Shown: in pieces, positions 52,912 through 60,284 of the stretch
How positions within the stretch are numbered: the stretch's first letter is position 1
Layout: each line of letters begins with the position of its first letter
Assembly: GCF_902497855.1 (NCBI RefSeq)
Contig: NZ_CABVHU010000015.1
Coordinates: 62,001-126,000 of the forward strand
Length of the DNA: 64,000 nt
Reading direction: 5' to 3'
Origin: Pseudomonas fluorescens
GTDB taxonomy: Bacteria > Pseudomonadota > Gammaproteobacteria > Pseudomonadales > Pseudomonadaceae
Translations under genes and position numbers: made by a program
Notes under the pieces: model-generated
What the model was told of the DNA's origin: nothing
Seen by the model: the letters and a program-made list of their open reading frames with translations, nothing else
The model's database searches: none

Positions 52912-53733
52912 TCAGACCATGGCCAACTGTTGCTTTCGTTGCGGCGCGTGAAACGCGTGGTCCAGCGCCTCCAGGTCCCCGGCTTCAAGCCGCAGTTGCG
53001 CGGCTTGTGCATTCAGTTGCACATGTTCGGGGCTGACCGCCTTGGGGATGGCGATCACACCGTCCTGGCGCAGAATCCATGCCAGCGCGATTTGGGCCGG
53101 CGTCGCGTCGTGACGGGCGGCAACGTGCATGAGCGCCGGGTGGGCCAGCATCTCCCCACCCTGGCCGATTGGACAGTAGGCCATGACGGGCAGGCGATGC
53201 TGCTGGCACCAGGGCAGCAGATCGAATTCTATGCCGCGCTCTTCCAGATTGTAGAGCACCTGGTTAGTGGCGCAGGCCGGTGCGGCCAGTTCGTGCAGGT
53301 CATCCAGGTCGAAATTGGACACGCCCCAGCGGCCGATCTTGTCGGCTTCGCGCAGGCGCTCGAACGCTTCGACGGTTTCCTCCAGGGGATACTGGCCACG
53401 CCAGTGCAACAGGTACAGATCAATGTAGTCGGTGCCCAGCCGTTGCAGACTGCGCTCGCAGGCCTGGGGGATGCCGTTGCGGCTGGCGTTGTGCGGGTAC
53501 ACCTTGCTGACCAGAAACACCTGGTCGCGCCTGCCCGTGATGGCTTCGCCGACCACTTGCTCGGCACCGCCTTCGCCGTACATTTCAGCGGTGTCGATCA
53601 GGGTCATGCCCAACTCGATGCCCTGGCGCAACGCCGCCACCTCCTGGCTGCGCCGCGAAGGATCCTCCCCCATGCGCCAGGTGCCCTGGCCGATGACCGG
53701 TACGTTGACGCCTGCCAGATCGAGGGTGCGCAT
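52912..53733 (-). CDS. Aldo/keto reductase
   Basis: A 273-residue AKR with the catalytic Tyr in DTAEMYGEG near residue 54 (with Asp before it), Lys in FLVSKVYP, His in YLLHWRG, GVSNFD and the AIPKAVSPEHV NADPH-binding block. It reduces carbonyls to alcohols in the cytoplasm. AAGGAG lies 6 bases before the ATG at 53733; the frame is open farther upstream, across the REPIN. The substrate is unknown. Confidence 0.92.
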   Translation of the reverse strand: MRTLDLAGVNVPVIGQGTWRMGEDPSRRSQEVAALRQGIELGMTLIDTAEMYGEGGAEQVVGEAITGRRDQVFLVSKVYPHNASRNGIPQACERSLQRLGTDYIDLYLLHWRGQYPLEETVEAFERLREADKIGRWGVSNFDLDDLHELAAPACATNQVLYNLEERGIEFDLLPWCQQHRLPVMAYCPIGQGGEMLAHPALMHVAARHDATPAQIALAWILRQDGVIAIPKAVSPEHVQLNAQAAQLRLEAGDLEALDHAFHAPQRKQQLAMV

Positions 53734-53836
53734 GCACATCTCCTTTTTTTCGATCGATGGGTACTCTTCGGTTGGCACCAGAATACCCCGGTGGTTCCGT
53801 GCAAAGCTCAAATATCCCAGTGTACGCCGCCCCCCT

Positions 53837-53927
53837 TGTAGGAGCTGGCTTGCCAGCGAAGGCGGCCTTTCTGTCGAACAAGATGTTGCCTGATCCACCG
53901 CCTTCGCTGGCAAGCCAGCTCCTACAG
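53837..53927. repeat. REPIN (inverted REP pair)
   Basis: An inverted pair of the CTGGCTTGCCAGC-type REP in the roughly 390-base gap between the divergent aldo/keto reductase and lipoprotein genes. The rest of that gap shows no gene. Confidence 0.9.
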
Positions 53928-54126
53928 GGGGGTACGCGTACGGCGCGAGCTGTCGCAGGCTGCTGATCTTTTGATTCAACTGTCCGCCTACCAGCATTTA
54001 CAGACCACCGGTACTGCACTTTTCCCCGTTTCCCGGCTCTATCCCATGGCCAGCCTGCGGCGATCCCCACCGCAAGCCCATGTCCAAGTTCAAACACCCA
54101 TGCTTCGAGTGTTACCCCTCATCACG

Positions 54127-54849
54127 ATGCACACCCGCCGTTACAGCCTGCTGCTGGCTTGTCTGTCGACGCTCTGCTTCACCGGATGCACCCAGCACCA
54201 GGGCGGTGACATCATCGACCAGTTCCGCCAAGGCAAACCCCAGGAATTCCTCCAGACCAGCGTCGACCGCATGGCAACCCTGGCAATGCGCGACAACCTC
54301 GACAGCCTCTACTTGCTCATGAGCAAGCTCTACCTGCGCAACCCCGAAGAGTTGAAAAAGTCCGGCTTCCTCGACGCCCGCACCGCTGGGCAGCAAGTGC
54401 GCATGGCCATCGAAATGCAACAACCGTTGCCGACCCTGGGCGGCAAAAAAGACCTGGCGGCACTGAGCTTCGCCATGAGCCCGGAATTCCTCGGCGACCG
54501 GGTCGGCGCCTTTATCTATGCCATCGGCAGCATGCTGGTCACCGCCCACGGCAATCGTCTCGAGTTCTACATGACCGATGCGATCAACCCGACCTTCGTC
54601 AACAACGCCGCGCGCAACATCGAGAAAGCCACCTGGATCCTCAGCCAGCGGCAGAACAAGCAGGGCGAGCCCTTGCTGTTTTCCAACGAGATTTCGGAGG
54701 AGGGCAGCAACCTGAGTTTTGCCGTGGAATTCGGCAAGATCGTCGCACGCCTGGACCTGCTGACCCAGATGCTCGACGAGCGCTACCGGCGGATCGGCCT
54801 GAATTACGCCCAGAGCCTGCTGTTCCTCAATTTCCTGCCCGTACAGTGA
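54127..54849 (+). CDS. Putative lipoprotein, unknown function
   Basis: A 240-residue precursor beginning MHTRRYSLLLACLSTLCFTGCTQ, a signal peptide with a lipobox (FTGC), so the mature protein is probably lipid-anchored at Cys21. The rest is mostly helical (DNLDSLYLLMSKLYLRNPEEL; LSFAVEFGKIVARLDLLTQML) without a known motif. An in-frame ATG at 54100 would add nine residues, and neither start has a strong ribosome site. Confidence 0.72.
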   Translation: MHTRRYSLLLACLSTLCFTGCTQHQGGDIIDQFRQGKPQEFLQTSVDRMATLAMRDNLDSLYLLMSKLYLRNPEELKKSGFLDARTAGQQVRMAIEMQQPLPTLGGKKDLAALSFAMSPEFLGDRVGAFIYAIGSMLVTAHGNRLEFYMTDAINPTFVNNAARNIEKATWILSQRQNKQGEPLLFSNEISEEGSNLSFAVEFGKIVARLDLLTQMLDERYRRIGLNYAQSLLFLNFLPVQ

Positions 54850-54886
54850 GTGGCTGCTTGCACCGATAGCTCACCCCCCCCATGAC

Positions 54887-54978
54887 CTGTAGGAGCCAGG
54901 CTTGCCGGCGAACCAGGCGCCGCGGTGTATCTGTTGCTCCGCGTTATCGTTCTTCGCGAGCAAGCTTCGCTCCTACAG
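54887..54978. repeat. REPIN with single-base insertions
   Basis: A mixed pair: the left arm is a GCCGGCTTGCCGGC-type REP with one extra base (gccaggcttgccggcg), the right arm a CGAGCAAGCTCGCTCC-type REP with one extra base (gcaagcttcgctcc). Both arms carry an insertion, so pairing is weaker. Confidence 0.8.
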
Positions 54979-55018
54979 GGATGTCAGCGCACATAGGCAT
55001 AACGATAGACCGCATCGA

Positions 55019-55032
55019 TATAACTGGTTATA
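55019..55032 (+). promoter_or_regulatory. Palindrome TATAAC-TG-GTTATA upstream of the TauE/SafE gene
   Basis: A perfect inverted repeat 57 bases before the gene start. ATAAC/GTTAT arms are of the kind bound by LysR-type sulfur regulators such as CysB. Given the predicted sulfur-compound exporter downstream this is plausible, but it is inference only. Confidence 0.35.
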
Positions 55033-55088
55033 AGAAAAATCGCTATGCTGCGGACCAGTTTTTTCATGCGATTTTTGTGGGCGTGTTA

Positions 55089-55874
55089 ATGGAATTCGTT
55101 AACTTCGGGTTGGTGGTCGCAGGTTTGGTGGTGGGTTTCATCGTCGGCATGACCGGCGTGGGCGGCGGCTCATTGATGACGCCGATCCTGCTGTGGTTCG
55201 GGGTCAATCCGGCGACGGCGGTGGGCACGGATCTCCTGTACGCCGCCATTACCAAATCCAGCGGCGTTCTGGTTCATAAAAAGAACAACAACATCGATTG
55301 GGCAATCACCGGCTGGCTGACCCTCGGCAGTGTGCCGGCGGTGCTGATGACGCTGTGGTTCCTGAGCACCCTGCAGACATCCCCCGATGCCATGAACGCC
55401 GTGATCAAACAGGCCTTGGGCTTTGTCCTGTTTGCCACCGCGCTGGCGATTTTCTTCAAGAAGCGCTTGCTCGATTTCGCCCACAAACGCGCGGGCGGCA
55501 ACTACAACCCCAGTGGCCCACGCCTGAACGGGCTGACCGTGCTGACTGGCCTGGTGCTCGGCACCATGGTCGCCCTGACCTCCATCGGTGCCGGCGCCCT
55601 GGGAACCGTAGCCCTGTTCATTCTTTATCCCATGCTGCCAACCCGCCGCCTGGTAGGCACGGAAATCGCCCACGCCGTACCCCTGACCCTGGTCGCCGGC
55701 CTCGGTCACGCGAGTATGGGCAACATGGATTGGCACGTACTGGGCTACCTGCTGGTCGGTTCGCTGCCAGGCATTTACCTGGGCAGTCACCTGACTGGCC
55801 GCATCTCCGACGAAATGTTGCGTCCTTGCCTGGCGACGATGCTGGCGCTGATCGGCTACAAACTGGCGTTCTGA
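55089..55874 (+). CDS. TauE/SafE-family sulfite/sulfonate exporter
   Basis: A 261-residue inner-membrane protein with about seven or eight hydrophobic helices. The duplicated family motif is visible as GFIVGMTGVGGGSLMTPIL near residue 20 and LVLGTMVALTSIGAGALGTV near residue 155, with NPATAVGTDLLYA between. Relatives export sulfite, sulfoacetate or similar organic anions. The ATG at 55089 starts the first helix; longer in-frame starts run into the REP region. Confidence 0.9.
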   Translation: MEFVNFGLVVAGLVVGFIVGMTGVGGGSLMTPILLWFGVNPATAVGTDLLYAAITKSSGVLVHKKNNNIDWAITGWLTLGSVPAVLMTLWFLSTLQTSPDAMNAVIKQALGFVLFATALAIFFKKRLLDFAHKRAGGNYNPSGPRLNGLTVLTGLVLGTMVALTSIGAGALGTVALFILYPMLPTRRLVGTEIAHAVPLTLVAGLGHASMGNMDWHVLGYLLVGSLPGIYLGSHLTGRISDEMLRPCLATMLALIGYKLAF

Positions 55875-55893
55875 TCTCTGCCGCGGGCCCCAA

Positions 55894-56262
55894 TCACTCA
55901 CGGGTGAAGATCTCCAGCAGGTGCCCGTCCGGGTCATCGAAGTAGACCCGCCGGCCACCGCCGTAGTCATTGATTTCGTCCAGTCGCTGCTTGCCGGGAT
56001 CAGCCCACCAGGGTTGCTTTCGCGCTCGCAGACGGGCGAAGGCCGCATCGAACTCATCGTCCCCAAGCAAAAACGCATAGTGCTGAGAAGCGATCGGCGG
56101 GTCGTTGTTGTAGAAATCCAGCGACACGCCGTTGTCGAGTTTAACGACCAGCATCGGCCCGAAGGGTTCAGGCGCGGGCAGGCCGAGGAGGTCGGCCAGG
56201 TAGTTGGCCGACGTCTGCTTGTCGCGGCACCAGACGATGGTGTGGTTCAGCTGAGCGCTCAT
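55894..56262 (-). CDS. VOC (glyoxalase/bleomycin-resistance) family protein
   Basis: A 122-residue vicinal-oxygen-chelate protein built from two beta-alpha-beta-beta-beta modules. Metal-ligand positions are suggested by LNHTIVWC at the start, SQHYAFLLG in the middle and DDPDGHLLEIFTRE at the end. It is probably a small dioxygenase, lyase or antibiotic-binding protein. The substrate is unassigned. It is convergent with the TauE/SafE gene. Confidence 0.88.
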   Translation of the reverse strand: MSAQLNHTIVWCRDKQTSANYLADLLGLPAPEPFGPMLVVKLDNGVSLDFYNNDPPIASQHYAFLLGDDEFDAAFARLRARKQPWWADPGKQRLDEINDYGGGRRVYFDDPDGHLLEIFTRE

Positions 56263-56441
56263 GGTGTGGCCCTCACTGCGTTTCAGGTGTCGAGTACTGA
56301 ACCATGAGATTAGTCCAGCCTGTTGCGCAATGACTGCCCTGACCTAAGCTTGGGGCAGGGCGAAACATAATTGCGAAGCGTCCCCGGAACGAACGCCGCG
56401 ATGCGCAATCATTAGAGCGTGGATATCAAAAGGAGATGCGC

Positions 56442-56990
56442 ATGCTCATCAGGTCATTGACCCTGGCTACCCTGCTGGCTTTCGCCGGTCCCTTGTTCGC
56501 CGCCGATGGCGACTCACCGCTGGACATGGACAAGGGCAGGGCCCGGCCGTTGATTGTCATCGCTCCGAGTACGGTCGATCCCACATGGGTCAGCTTGAAA
56601 AAGGCACTGGATGAGCCCGCCAACCGCAAGGGTTTCGACGATCGCAATATGGTCCTGTACAGCGTGCTCAATCTGATGGGCCAGCGCGAGGGCAAAGACC
56701 TGGGGCCGCAAGATACGGCGGCATTGATCCGCTCGCTCAAGTTGGGGGCTGGCGCGAAGACCAAGGTGATTCTGGTCGGCAAGGACGGCGAAAAGAAACT
56801 GGAACAGTCGGATAAGGTCGACCTGCAGGCGATTTTCAAAACCATCGACGAATTGCCGGCGACAGAGAAAGAAGCCACGGCACCGACGCCACCGCCGGTG
56901 ACCGAACCCGCCCCGGCCAAGGGCTCCAAGGCGACAAAACCGGCCAAACCAACCAAGCCCGCCAAGCCGCCTGAAATGCCGGATGATTGA
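56442..56990 (+). CDS. DUF4174-type exported protein
   Basis: A 182-residue precursor with a signal peptide (MLIRSLTLATLLAFAGPLFAADG), a thioredoxin-like DUF4174 core (RPLIVIAPSTVDPTWVSLKKAL, FDDRNMVLYSVLN, KVILVGKDGEKKL) and a low-complexity Pro/Lys/Ala tail (KPAKPTKPAKPPEMP). AAGGAG fits the ATG at 56442, 6 bases downstream, better than the ATG at 56436. It is probably periplasmic and its function is unknown. Confidence 0.82.
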   Translation: MLIRSLTLATLLAFAGPLFAADGDSPLDMDKGRARPLIVIAPSTVDPTWVSLKKALDEPANRKGFDDRNMVLYSVLNLMGQREGKDLGPQDTAALIRSLKLGAGAKTKVILVGKDGEKKLEQSDKVDLQAIFKTIDELPATEKEATAPTPPPVTEPAPAKGSKATKPAKPTKPAKPPEMPDD

Positions 56991-57021
56991 ATCCGCACAG
57001 AACCTTTATGGCGAATGAATC

Positions 57022-57125
57022 CCCTGTAGGAGCGAGCTTGCTCGCGATGGACGTTAACGATAACGCGTTTTCCCTGAATGAACGCATCGTCCTCAAGACC
57101 ATCGCGAGCAAGCTCGCTCCCACAG
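57022..57125. repeat. REPIN (inverted REP pair)
   Basis: An inverted pair of the GCTTGCTCGCGA-type REP, about 30 bases after the DUF4174 gene. The spacer words gacgttaacgataacgc match the unit at 12557-12672. Confidence 0.9.
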
Positions 57126-57167
57126 TTGATCGCGCCTTTCGCCAATCTGGCGTCCACTGAAGACCCC

Positions 57168-57273
57168 CTGTAGGAGCTGGCTTGTCGGATCGCCGCACCG
57201 CAGCGAATGCGATCTGTCAGCCACCACCTCTATTGAATGTGCCGCCGTCTTCGCCAGCAAGCCGGCTCCTACA
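57168..57273. repeat. REPIN with a damaged left arm
   Basis: The left arm (tgtaggagctggcttg) is interrupted after ggcttg by tcggatcgcc. The right arm (ttcgccagcaagccggctcctac) is intact. Together with the flanking elements it fills the gene-free stretch 56991-57348. Confidence 0.75.
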
Positions 57274-57320
57274 TAGGATCCCTGTCGTTCAACAATCTCG
57301 TGTTCGCTGAAGATCACTTA

Positions 57321-57354
57321 CCTTCGCGGGCAGATCGCACCGCCGTTCCTACGG
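57321..57354. repeat. Decayed REP containing the ptuB stop codon
   Basis: A degenerate GCAAGCCTCGCTCC-type element (ccttcgcgggcagatcgcaccgccgttcctacgg). The ptuB stop codon (57349-57351 on the minus strand) lies inside it, so the REP supplies the end of the coding sequence. Confidence 0.6.
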
Positions 57355-57984
57355 TTGAGCCAGATAATTGCTGATTACATTGACCAGGACAGGTGAGAAA
57401 GGCTGGAGACATTGCGCTGCATCCGGTGTTTTCAGATTCTCCAGGAGCAACTCCAGCAACTCTTCATCTTCAAACTGCAAGTCTTCGGGGAGCACGCTTT
57501 GGCTATAGATCAGCGCATCGACCAACTGTTTGCGTGCACCGACAAGGCCTCGATTGCTTTCTTCGGTATGACCCAGATTCAATGCCTCGATTGAAACCCT
57601 GGCCCGTTCGGTACAGCCTCTTACCAGGCCGGACAAGTAGAACTTGATTTCGGTTTCACAATCAGCCATCAACGGCGTAAGTGGCAGCGGTCGTGTACCG
57701 CGACCATGACCACATTGATTTGGACGCTGGCAACTGGCGACGATGTTGGAAAAATCCAAAGTCCGGTTCGGCGCACGATCCTGGGCTTCAAGATGTTCAT
57801 TATGGGCGTCATCAATCGTGATGGATTGACAGCAATACGCACACAAACCGTATTGTTCCGAGATGCACGATGAACGAATGGACCGGCTCTCTTCCCGTGG
57901 TAAGTCCGGGTAACGTAGCGCGCTGTTCGAGCGCTTCCAGCGAGTCAGCGATTGCGGCTCCATGCCTTTATCGATCTTACGCAC
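57349..57984 (-). CDS. ptuB: Septu HNH nuclease subunit PtuB
   Basis: A 211-residue HNH-type endonuclease of the TIGR02646 kind found with Septu systems and retron-linked ATPases. The zinc motif CAYC is near residue 48, the active-site region DDAHNEHLEAQD follows, then LDFSNIVASC and the QCGHGRG block. It starts at GTG 57984, overlapping the ptuA stop by 8 bases, so the two are translationally coupled. In Septu the ATPase-nuclease complex degrades nucleic acid on phage infection. Confidence 0.85.
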   Translation of the reverse strand: MRKIDKGMEPQSLTRWKRSNSALRYPDLPREESRSIRSSCISEQYGLCAYCCQSITIDDAHNEHLEAQDRAPNRTLDFSNIVASCQRPNQCGHGRGTRPLPLTPLMADCETEIKFYLSGLVRGCTERARVSIEALNLGHTEESNRGLVGARKQLVDALIYSQSVLPEDLQFEDEELLELLLENLKTPDAAQCLQPFSPVLVNVISNYLAQP

Positions 57985-59344
57985 GGCGCAACTCCAGCTT
58001 GCGGATCAACAATGCAGCCTTCGCCAGCTCCAGGTGACCTTCTGGAAGCTCAAGTGAAAGCTCGGAAAAAAGCTTCTTCGCGGCGTCCAGATCACCGTCC
58101 TGCAATCGCTCCAGCAATCGATTCAAGCGTTGCTGCACGTCGCTGTTGCGAATATCGGTGTCCATGACTTCCAATAGAACCTGATTGGCATCCAGTCCAT
58201 AAAGGCCATTGCGTTCCTGTAGTTCCCCGTCATCCAGCACGTAAACCAACACATCTTTTGCGTCGCTGATGACCAGCGGCGAATGGGTTGTCAGCACAAA
58301 CTGGCAATTGGGGAAGGTCTCGCTCAACTGCCGAATCAAGCTGCGCTGCCATTTTGGGTGCAGGTGCAAATCGACTTCATCAATCAGTACGATGCCGTCA
58401 CCTTCTAATGGATTGTCCAAAGACTGATTCATCATCGCCAATCGACGAGCGATGTCGCCGACCAGCGCCATCATCGACTTTTCACCCTGCGAGAGTTGGG
58501 ACACGTTGAGCGTCACGCCGTCCTTGTCTATCGCCATGTGCAGGCGCGGTTTGCGCTGCACTCTCAGGTTGCTGAAGCCTGGCATGAACGCTGCGATAGC
58601 AGAGCGAACGGCGGTCAACTGGCGATCACGGGATGAGGCTTTCAGCTGGGAAAGGGTTTTCCAGATGTCACTGTCCTTGCCAAATTTTTCGGAAATTTCG
58701 GCCAGGGCAGTGTCGGACACGCCGGTTTCATTTTCGCTGTCTTCGCGTTCGCGAAACCATTCGAAAAAGCGCCGGAAATCCACGCCACGATTCAATGAGT
58801 TGTCGTAGCCGTCCAGTTGATCAAAGGAATGTTTGGTGCGGATTTTTAGCGGAATTTCCAGAACCGAACGCTCGACCGGGTAGTAGGCGATCAAGGGGAG
58901 CGAGGCTTTATCAGATGCGGTCAATTCACTTCGGTAATGATCAGCCAGACGGCTAGCATCTACCAACTCGCTGTGGACAGCGATCTTTCGCCCTTGCCTG
59001 CCGCGAGCAATGGCCCATGAGAACAAGTGATTTTTTTGATCACCCTCGGGATAATCTGAACGTGCCAGTGAACCGTCTACTACGGCAACAAAAACAAATG
59101 CGACGGAAGCGCCGTTTCGAATGTCCTCATTTGCCAGGTGGTTGCCATTACCTTTCTCGGTACGAATCCTGGCCACCAACCAGCTCAGTGATGTGGCCAG
59201 TGATTTTAATAGGGTAGTTTTCCCGGCACCGTTGTTCCCCACCAATACCGTCACATTTGAGGGATGTTTGGCTGTGGGGGCCAAGTAAACGGTCAAATCG
59301 TTGAACCGACCGACATCCTTGAGCTTGAAACTGAAAATTTCCAT
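57977..59344 (-). CDS. ptuA: Septu ATPase subunit PtuA
   Basis: A 455-residue AAA15/OLD-like ABC-type ATPase: Walker A GNNGAGKTT at residues 36-44, signature LSQGEKS at 284-290, Walker B IVLIDEVD at 318-325, and the H-loop TTHS at 352-355. The intervening region (about 100-270) is the variable insertion. AAGGGCG precedes the ATG. With the overlapping ptuB gene it forms a type I Septu anti-phage module. No reverse transcriptase or retron RNA is seen beside it. Confidence 0.87.
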   Translation of the reverse strand: MEIFSFKLKDVGRFNDLTVYLAPTAKHPSNVTVLVGNNGAGKTTLLKSLATSLSWLVARIRTEKGNGNHLANEDIRNGASVAFVFVAVVDGSLARSDYPEGDQKNHLFSWAIARGRQGRKIAVHSELVDASRLADHYRSELTASDKASLPLIAYYPVERSVLEIPLKIRTKHSFDQLDGYDNSLNRGVDFRRFFEWFREREDSENETGVSDTALAEISEKFGKDSDIWKTLSQLKASSRDRQLTAVRSAIAAFMPGFSNLRVQRKPRLHMAIDKDGVTLNVSQLSQGEKSMMALVGDIARRLAMMNQSLDNPLEGDGIVLIDEVDLHLHPKWQRSLIRQLSETFPNCQFVLTTHSPLVISDAKDVLVYVLDDGELQERNGLYGLDANQVLLEVMDTDIRNSDVQQRLNRLLERLQDGDLDAAKKLFSELSLELPEGHLELAKAALLIRKLELRRA

Positions 59345-59622
59345 TACATCGCCCTTGGGGGTCAGTCGGTGTGAATATTTGAGTGCGCATTATGACATTC
59401 CCGACCACGGATTGATCCGCTGTCGTTTAGATACAACGGTTTCGGTCGCACCACAACGGTCATTAGTAAAAAGTAATTGCAGCATATGCCTTTGAAAATG
59501 AGTCGTGGCAAAGGCCTTCGCTTGCGTCGGACATTTCCTGCAAGACGCGGCGCACTCCGTGAACTGGTGCTCGGCGGACTGCGCCGATAACCTTCTCTAG
59601 CCGCTGCAAAATCAGCGGCCGG
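59345..59622. other. Gene-free gap upstream of ptuA
   Basis: No supportable gene is seen. The part nearest ptuA is AT-richer and probably holds its promoter. A hairpin GCCGCTG-caaaat-CAGCGGC lies at 59600-59619. A 95-codon minus-strand frame here has no recognisable domain and was not called. Confidence 0.5.
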
Positions 59623-59846
59623 ATGTGGAAGTCCGGTGATCAAAGTCATCTACCAATGCCCGTAAAGCGCATGTCGACATTTTTTATGTCAACATTGCCG
59701 CGTTATGGCGGCTGTGCGCGGGAGCACTTTCGAGTGCGCCGGGTATTGGTGGGTTGGCCTGGTCTTCCACACCTGCGTACAGCTGCCACCCTCATGTGGA
59801 AGTGAGATGGGTAGTTTTCCCAACAATCCCCAATGGATCCTCTCCC
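59623..59846 (+). promoter_or_regulatory. Structured leader of the DUF6124 gene
   Basis: A 224-base stretch directly before the DUF6124 ATG. Bases 59764-59771 (CTTCCACA) and 59795-59802 (TGTGGAAG) form an inverted repeat around a 23-base loop containing CAGCTG. The word atgtggaag also occurs at 59623-59631. From memory, DUF6124/DUF3077 genes of Pseudomonas share similar leaders; this could be a structured mRNA leader. Confidence 0.4.
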
Positions 59847-60206
59847 ATGAAAAAAGTAAGTCCCAATCCCCCTGAATCCCCAACCAATTCCAATCCCCTC
59901 GACCCCGTTCCACTTTCCAACATCACCGAACCCGCCATCAGCGCTCGTCTGCGCAACCCCAACCACGCCGACCCGGTCAGCCACATCTTCACCATCGTCC
60001 CCGGCGTCGACTCCGTAACCCTGCTATGCCATGCCTGCGAAACCCTCGCGTCGCTGAACGTCCTCGTCACGGACCTGGCCTGCAAACTGGAAAGCTCCAA
60101 CCGCAACGTGGCGCTGTCGATTCAGCAGTTGGCCGTCGTGGGCGAGTTATTGGTGAATCGGGCACTGGACAATCTCGATCCACCCGAAGGCGCGCCGGCT
60201 GTTTAG
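59847..60206 (+). CDS. DUF6124-type protein
   Basis: A 119-residue protein. A Pro/Asn/Ser-rich N-terminal third (KKVSPNPPESPTNSNPLDPV) is followed by a helical C-terminal part: FTIVPGVDSVTLLCHACETLAS, LNVLVTDLACKLESSNRNVALSI, QQLAVVGELLVNRALD. This layout is that of the DUF6124 proteins, which are abundant as paralogues in Pseudomonas. Function unknown. A strong hairpin terminator follows the stop. Confidence 0.75.
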   Translation: MKKVSPNPPESPTNSNPLDPVPLSNITEPAISARLRNPNHADPVSHIFTIVPGVDSVTLLCHACETLASLNVLVTDLACKLESSNRNVALSIQQLAVVGELLVNRALDNLDPPEGAPAV

Positions 60207-60224
60207 TCAACAGGCGCACCAATG

Positions 60225-60256
60225 AAAATGGGCGACCTCAAGGGGTCGCCCATTTT
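60225..60256. terminator. Bidirectional intrinsic terminator
   Basis: Perfect 13-base arms AAAATGGGCGACC and GGTCGCCCATTTT around a 6-base loop, between the convergent DUF6124 and ampC genes. The A-run on one side and T-run on the other let it serve both. Confidence 0.9.
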
Positions 60257-60284
60257 GATGACTGCCACAGGTCGGGGGGTTGAG

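Noticed and set aside
59362..59649. A 95-codon minus-strand frame between ptuA and the DUF6124 leader
   Set aside because: No domain and no ribosome site, and it spans the leader hairpins. It is probably noncoding.
59345..59846. Retron non-coding RNA upstream of ptuA
   Set aside because: No reverse transcriptase gene is present and no msr/msd-type inverted repeats were seen.
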